Below, in pieces: positions 58,601 to 64,000 of a stretch of DNA of 64,000 nucleotides. The translations under genes and the position numbers were made by a program. Under the pieces are notes generated by a model. The model was not told the origin of the DNA. It was given only the letters and a program-made list of their open reading frames with translations, and did no database searches. Location of the stretch: positions 72,231,676 to 72,295,675 of the forward strand of contig CAMGYJ010000006.1 in assembly GCA_946122785.1 (NCBI GenBank). The letters run 5' to 3'. Numbering within the stretch: position 1 is the stretch's first letter; every line of letters begins with the position of its first letter. Source of the stretch: Linum tenue. Its lineage: Eukaryota > Streptophyta > Magnoliopsida > Malpighiales > Linaceae.

Positions 58601-59197
58601 GCAAACAATGATGATGATTTGTCTTTGCTTGATAAAGGTAAATTCTATTCGTCAACTATTCAAACTGTGTGTAGTCTTGAATGAAGCCACGTTAACTAAG
58701 TGATGGCTTATCGTCTCACTAGACAATCGCCCGCATGGCTGCTTATCCGTCTATAGTAACTTATCCAGTAGCAGAATGTCAACTGGCTTGTAGTGCTTTC
58801 TGAAAGTGGTTCCATTACTCCACTCCTTTATTTCTCTCTTCGTGCAGACAAGAGGGACGAGTATTATAAAAAGATGAGGGAAGAGCTAATGAAAGTGGAC
58901 AAGGTAGACAAGGTTCTTGACCGTCAACGTCGGAGAGATAAGCGAATTAAGGAGAAGGTGAAGCGGAAGAGAGGACTTGGGGATGAAGAAGAAGGTAGCG
59001 ATGAGGATCTTTCCGGATCAGGGGCAGATGAAGGAACAAATGGAAGGAAACCGAAAAGATCGAAGATCTACTTCAATAGTGATAGTGACGATGATGGCGA
59101 AACTAGAGGAGAGAAAGAAAGTGCTATAGACGACTCCATTTCCCTAGCGGAGCAAGAAGCTCTGGCACTGAAGCTGTTGGATGCCATGCACCAATAA
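55671..59197 (+). CDS. RH32: DEAD-box RNA helicase 32 (DDX10/Dbp4 type)
   Basis: Eight exons (55671-56054, 56163-56438, 56816-57139, 57265-57456, 57544-57699, 57827-58299, 58477-58637, 58848-59197) give 771 residues. A lysine-rich start ([16 protein letters not shown]) leads to the helicase core: Q motif with GYVNMTEIQ, Walker [10 protein letters not shown] at 114-122, [17 protein letters not shown] at 225-228, SAT at 256-258, and HRVGRTAR at 404-411. Then follow the DUF4217-type region, an acidic linker, a basic KKKKKLKI stretch and a basic/acidic C-terminus. DDX10/Dbp4 helicases act in the nucleolus in early 18S rRNA processing. Exon 6 ends at the second of two adjacent GT sites (58300), which keeps the frame into exon 7. 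Confidence 0.96.
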
Positions 59198-59565
59198 CAT
59201 ATAGACAATTTTGTTAAGTCTGGTTAAGATTGTGGCTGGCAATTTTGTGAAAGGAAAAGCCTGTACTGTCTTTTGCCCATTATTTTCATTTCCGCTTACC
59301 AAGTGTAGTATTGATGTTGCTAGTGTTGCGCATTTCATGTTAGATGCTCCTGCACCGTTTATCTTATGATATGCTTCTCTAGTCCAAGATACGACACAGG
59401 GGAAAGTACCGAAGGGGCTAAGTTAGAAAATTCTATTGCTTGTATCTTCGTTGCATTCATCTTAGTTTCCATTTGATATGATATATGTAGCTCTGCAACC
59501 TCACAAACGCTTACTAAATCGACGAATAGAGTACACTACTAACAAGCACAACCTCATTGATTTTA
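59198..59565. other. 3' flank of RH32
   Basis: Probably the 3' untranslated region of RH32. No gene is recognised. It ends with the 9-bp duplication TTGATTTTA of the next MULE. Confidence 0.5.
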
Positions 59566-60930
59566 GGGCTAATACCACTACAACACCCGAACTATCGCGA
59601 AAATGCCACTTGTGTCCTATTGTTTCCAATATTCCATCTGTGTCCTGAACTATGATACTTTGTGTCATTTGTATCCTGTCAATTTCGTTGACCGTTAAAG
59701 ATAACGGTTGACCAAACGGTGGTCAACGCGAAGTTGACTTTTGTTGACGTGGCAAAAAAAGAGGCTGCCACATAGGTGCCACGTCATTGACCTAATATTT
59801 TTTTAATTCAAATTAAATAAAAAAATGATTTAAAATTAAAAAAAATGTAAATTCAATTATGTTATTAAACCAAAATTTTAAAACAAAATAATAAAAAACT
59901 CTTCTTCTTCTCTACCGATTCACACTCTCCCTCTCTGAAAAATCTCCCAATCCGGCTCAGATGCGCCAACTCGCCAACTCGCCAAAAATCTCCCAATCCG
60001 GCTCTGAGAATCTCTCTGAAAGATAACCCAACTCGCCAATCTTTCATCGTGCCGCTACAATGGCCGGAACCCAGAGAATGGGGTTAATTGAAAATCAAAA
60101 TCCCAAATCGGGTAATCGCCAGAATCCAAATCGATTCTTTTGAATCCCATCATCGGAGACAGAGGGATTCTCAGCCCATGATTCATGTTCAATGATGGAA
60201 GATTTTGGCGATGAATCTAGAGAGGATTTGCGTAGGCGGCGGTTAATCTTCCTACTCTCGCGATCTGGAGAAGAGAAGTCGGTCGCCAGTGGAAGGAGTG
60301 ATGGTGCCGCCGAGCTACTGGCTCCAATCGATGGGGCGAGCGGCGGGGGGCCTGCCTCCGTCCATTCTGTCTTTGCCTCAGTCTCTGTTCGGGCGATTGG
60401 AGAAGAAGAGGAAGGAGCGAGGTCGGCGAGGCGCGGCGGGCGAGGTCGGTGAGGCGGGGAGTCGGTGAGGCGGGGGTTGGGGAGGCGCGGGGTCGGCGAG
60501 GCGCGGCGGGCGAGGTCATCGCCGGAAGCGCAGGGTCTCGAAGGGGCGACGGCAGGCGGAATGGGAAAGGGGTCGATGAAGAAGGTGTTTGGTTTGGAGG
60601 GTGGAGGCGGCGTAAGATGAGGGAGGGAGGCAGAGAGTGATGATTAGGGTTTCAATTAGGTTAGGGGAAGAAGAGGTAGGATTTTTATTTTATTTTATAT
60701 TTTAATTATTTCATTTTTCTTATTTTATTAATATTAGATGGAAAAAATTAATATTAAAAATTCCACGTCAGCTGCCACATCAGTGCTGACTAGATTTTCT
60801 GTTAAAAACTAACGGTCAACAAAAGTCAACACTAACGGAATCATAGTTCAGGACACAGATGGAATATTGGAAACAATAGAACACAAGTGACATTTTCGCG
60901 ATAGTTCGGGTGTTGTAGTGGTATTAGCCC
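59566..60930. mobile_element. Non-autonomous MULE, possible Pack-MULE, 1,365 bp
   Basis: Terminal inverted repeats of about 100 bp start GGGCTAATACCACTACAACA and end TGTTGTAGTGGTATTAGCCC with few mismatches. The 9-bp duplication TTGATTTTA is perfect (59557-59565, 60931-60939). The interior from about 59900 to 60640 is exon-like. The 3' part is very GC-rich with a repeated unit GGTCGGCGAGGCGCGGCGGG (60420 and 60490). An open frame at 60192-60452 (86 codons, plus strand) begins with a good-looking ATG and includes ESREDLRRRRLIFLLSRSG. I do not recognise its source, and it may not be translated. Confidence 0.88.
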
Positions 60931-60939
60931 TTGATTTTA

Positions 60940-61519
60940 AGAATACCAGTTCCATGGTAGTGACTATTGATCGTTCCTCGACTATCTACACCGATCATCA
61001 TTCGGCAGCTTTGTGTGTAGTTTGAGAGATTTGGCAATCAAAACGCTCACTACTCTGTCAATCTGACAAAAAATGAGAGGGATCACGAATAACAATTTGC
61101 AAGGTGCACGAAGACATCCCAGGGAAGACATTGATACAGTCGAACAGAATTCCACAAAGTACAGAGTAAATAATCCTTTAGGGGCAGTGCATAACCGCCA
61201 TAACCTCAACAAACATCACGGCATTACAACCCAGTATCTGCACAGTACACTGATCATTGTCAAAAACCTAACCTCTAACAAAACGCAACAGCACGAAAGC
61301 CCAACGCCAACCCACAAGGGATACGGTCAGTTGGTGAAACTTAAGGACCTCGTATCCATAGCCACGGCAAAGCCTCCCAGCTGGTCCTCTCCGCTCTTGA
61401 GTTTGGCAATGGAACCAAACAGTGGTTTAGAAATCACTGCGAAAGAGAATACGAGGAGTTATAACCTTCCAGACGAAGGAATGCTAAGCCAGAGCAAGAA
61501 ACTAAAGTAGCAAAGCCTA
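60940..61519. other. 3' flank of the RBP45-type gene
   Basis: Probably contains the 3' untranslated region of the minus-strand RNA-binding protein gene. The plus-strand frame at 61073-61510 is a shadow. No other gene. Confidence 0.5.
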
Positions 61520-62424
61520 CTACACCTGCTGTGGCTGCTGATAAACCTGTCCCGGCTGTTGGTAAGCTCCTGGCTGCTGCTGGTAGTTTCCATAGCCAGG
61601 ATAACCTCCATAGTACATGCTAGGATCTTGTGGAGCGGCTGCATAACCATAAGCTGCTGCTGCATCATATCCTTGAGCATATCCGTAATATCCACCACCG
61701 CCGTTCCACTGGTTCTGCTCTGGTTGGGCCTGGGAAATTTCAATGATAGTAACCATGGTTAGTTAAAATGCAATTAATGCCAGTCTACTGCTCGTATATA
61801 TGTATTTATGCATAAAAAACTTCAGCTCTCATACTATTATTGAACCATCTCACTTCCCACATTCTTTATGACACATACTTGAGCCATATTTAATTCATAT
61901 GTTAGGGCAATCATTGCAACTAATACCAGCGGAATGCCAGAATCAGGTAAAACGCAGGAAATGAAGGCATTTATTAACCTGCTTGTTTGACGGGCTACGT
62001 CCCCAAGATAGTCGGATACTCTGTCCGGCTAACTGAGTTCCATTCAACATCTGTAGTGCTTGCTCTGCAGAGGATCTAGTGACAAGGATAACAGAACATC
62101 AGAACACGGAATTCAGCAGATGGCGTTAAAGGGTGTAGCAATCATGATACTTACCTATTAGCAAACTGAACAAATCCACAACGCTTCCCAGGAGGAATTT
62201 TCACATGGACTAACTCACCATATTTACCAAATACTGATCTCAAAACATCATCTGATACACTGGGATCCAGAGCACCAACAAATATCTGCAAGACAACCGC
62301 AAGGATTCATATGCCAATGCCATGTCCACTAACACTGGTACGGACAGGAAATAAAAAAAGCTACCCACAGTAGTGTTATTTGGATCATTCTCGCCCTGAC
62401 TCCCTTGAGCATTCTGGTAAGTAG
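61520..62424 (-). CDS. RBP45: RBP45/47-type RNA-binding protein, 3' exons only
   Basis: Four exons on the minus strand are visible (62424-62369, 62285-62155, 62075-61979, 61729-61520); earlier exons must lie beyond 64000. They encode NDPNNTT, a complete third RRM (RNP2 IFVGAL, RNP1 KRCGFVQF, RLSWGRSPSNKQ) and a Gln/Gly/Tyr-rich tail (GGGGYYGYAQGYD, YQQPQQ). The linker, RRM3 and tail match the RBP45B pattern. These proteins bind U-rich and poly(A) RNA through three RRMs and shuttle between nucleus and stress granules. RRM1 and RRM2 are absent from the window. All visible splice phases agree. Confidence 0.92.
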
Positions 62425-64000
62425 CTGCAAATGACAAATATGCGTAAACTAATAGATGACCTCACAGAGCTAGCATTCAGGCAGCTAGGATAACAATCAC
62501 GCAACATTGATTTTAAAGCACAACTACCACATACATAAAGCAGGGACAACAACATTCAATAACAGAAAAATGGGAAACAACCTCGCACATGAACATACTA
62601 TACCAAGAAACACGCAGCCCGCAAGGGTCTCACTTGAAAAAGTGGTTCTATGGATAGAATCGACATCCACACCATCATGAATTTGCTCAATTCGATTAAA
62701 ATACTTCTACCAGTGACAGAAACTCCCACACAAAAAGACCATGGCTGTAATATCGACAGGGCAATACAAACCACTCAAACTGCGTACAATAAGCTTTGCA
62801 AGTAGCTTTTGCTGACAGCCTGACATCCATCAATTTGCAACAAATCTTTACACATAGCAACATTATGGAATCAGTAACCAAGAAAATAATGCCCAAAACC
62901 GAGAATTACATGTATCAAGGCATCAAAACAGATGGCTTGAGTAGGAAGGATCATCTGGGGGCATTCCTAGCCCAAGAAGATAATGCCCTAAAACGAAAAT
63001 TAGTTCCATGTATAAAGGCATCAAAAGAGATAGCTTGATTAGGAAGGATCGTCTGGTGATATTCCTAGCCCAATGTCTACCTTCCCCCATGTGTCAGACA
63101 GTTCAAACATGGGTAGCTCCCTTCATCATTGCAAAACAGAATACCAACTGATGACAACCATTCTGTGAATTATAGCGCAGAGCAGGTGAATGAAGAAAAC
63201 AACTTGAACACAGTGACCCAATTCATCACAATGCAAATCTAAACGAAAATTTACAGATTAAAAAAACTTATTTACTTATAGCTCTCTAACAATACATACC
63301 ATCAGTAAAACAATGGGAGGATTTGATTAGATGCTGGGGAAAAAAAAACTCATGACATGGAATACTGCTGAGGGATACTCATGGCACTCAGATCTCACAA
63401 GATGCAACACATGTAGATAATATCTTAAAGATAGAGAACACAGGCTTTGTTGGTGCTATCACAAAAGGATATATCAGAATGTACTATGTAGTAACAAGCA
63501 AGCAGATGAACTGCAATGATACCACATCTAAACCATCAACTCTCTCCAATTAATTCATGGGTTCGGACATTTGTGACCAGGAAATTTACTACCCAAACTC
63601 CGCTAGGTACGATATGAGGCAAATTATAAGAAAAAGTGACAAAATGGAAGTATTAAAAAATAATTGAAGCAAGGGGAAGAAGAAAGGATCTTGCATAAAA
63701 GGAACAAATTGATGCTTGGAAAGGCGTAAACTTAAACTTCGACCAAAAAATCTGGGAAAATTAGGTGCTGGAAAGTAATTCGGGAATGTAGCAAAATGCC
63801 ACAGGAAATTTAATTAATTTACGGACATGAACAAAACCACTGACCTAAAATGAGGCCACGCATTTAAGTGGTATCATTTCAGCTGAAATCAGTTCCAGGC
63901 CCCTGAAAAAGAGAGCCTCTCGGTGTCCTGCTTTAAGACAACATAGTTTTATATAAGTTTTTGCATGTTTTAGCTAAATGTGCCCAGTCTTACAACTGGA
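62425..64000 (-). other. Long intron of the RBP45-type gene
   Basis: No RRM-coding sequence is found on the minus strand between 62425 and the window end, so this is most simply one intron of more than 1.57 kb. It contains a two-copy ~100-bp tandem repeat (about 62880-62982 and 62983-63080) with shared blocks AAGGCATCAAAA, GATAGCTTGA/GATGGCTTGA, AGGAAGGATC and ATTCCTAGCCCAA. Confidence 0.65.

Noticed and set aside
61073..61510. 145-codon plus-strand frame
   Set aside because: It starts at the edge of the 3' flank of the RBP45-type gene, has low-complexity composition and no family resemblance. It is more likely chance.
1..64000. CRISPR arrays, bacterial operons, phage or toxin-antitoxin modules
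   Set aside because: Nothing of this kind is present. The spliced genes and plant transposons show a nuclear plant chromosome, and the tandem repeats seen lack unique spacers.

Overview
This window is nuclear DNA from a flowering plant, almost certainly a eudicot. Genes have many short AT-rich GT-AG introns, the proteins have clear plant orthologues (a plant-type RidA with an N-terminal extension, NEP1-interacting RING-H2, HSP70-16, RH32, RBP45, OTU2-like), and the gaps between genes are filled with MULE, hAT, Copia and TRIM elements. I cannot name the species. Base composition and splicing fit one continuous chromosome segment. I see no organellar or bacterial DNA, no rRNA or tRNA gene and no CRISPR array.

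Left part (1-5.3 kb): most of a Mutator-like (MULE) element. It carries a MuDR-type transposase gene on the plus strand that is broken by a frameshift inside its SWIM zinc finger. On the minus strand, facing it, is a small two-exon gene for a GRF zinc finger, a basic/acidic helix and a membrane segment. A nine-copy ~31-bp repeat lies between the two 3' ends, and a related motif recurs at the right end. The layout resembles maize MuDR (mudrA/mudrB). From 5.3 to 10.9 kb there is no convincing gene, but there is a tandem TRIM retroelement and a 603-bp hAT element with a perfect 8-bp duplication.

Middle part (10.9-31.1 kb): a NEP1-interacting-like RING-H2 gene (+), chloroplast-type RidA (+), an F-box gene (+) with a hAT MITE just upstream, an OTU2/YOD1-type deubiquitinase (+), and a convergent At5g41620-like coiled-coil gene (-). 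The 3' flanks of RidA and the F-box gene share a diverged direct duplication. A 5.84-kb Copia retrotransposon with apparently identical LTRs sits about 240 bp upstream of the coiled-coil gene's start codon (31.3-37.1 kb). Its gag and pol are separated by an AT-rich segment that looks like an intron.

Right part (37.7-64 kb): a conserved basic plant protein of unknown function (+), convergent with HSP70-16 (-); an ataxin-2-like PAM2 protein (-); a hAT element; a MULE nested inside another hAT; DEAD-box helicase RH32 (+); a second MULE with captured-looking GC-rich sequence; and the 3' exons of an RBP45-type RNA-binding protein (-) that runs off the right edge. The host genes are general housekeeping functions (reactive-intermediate deamination, ubiquitin turnover, chaperone, mRNA binding, ribosome biogenesis) and form no evident pathway. 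Exon models come from reading frames, splice consensus and recall of family sequences; no alignment was run.
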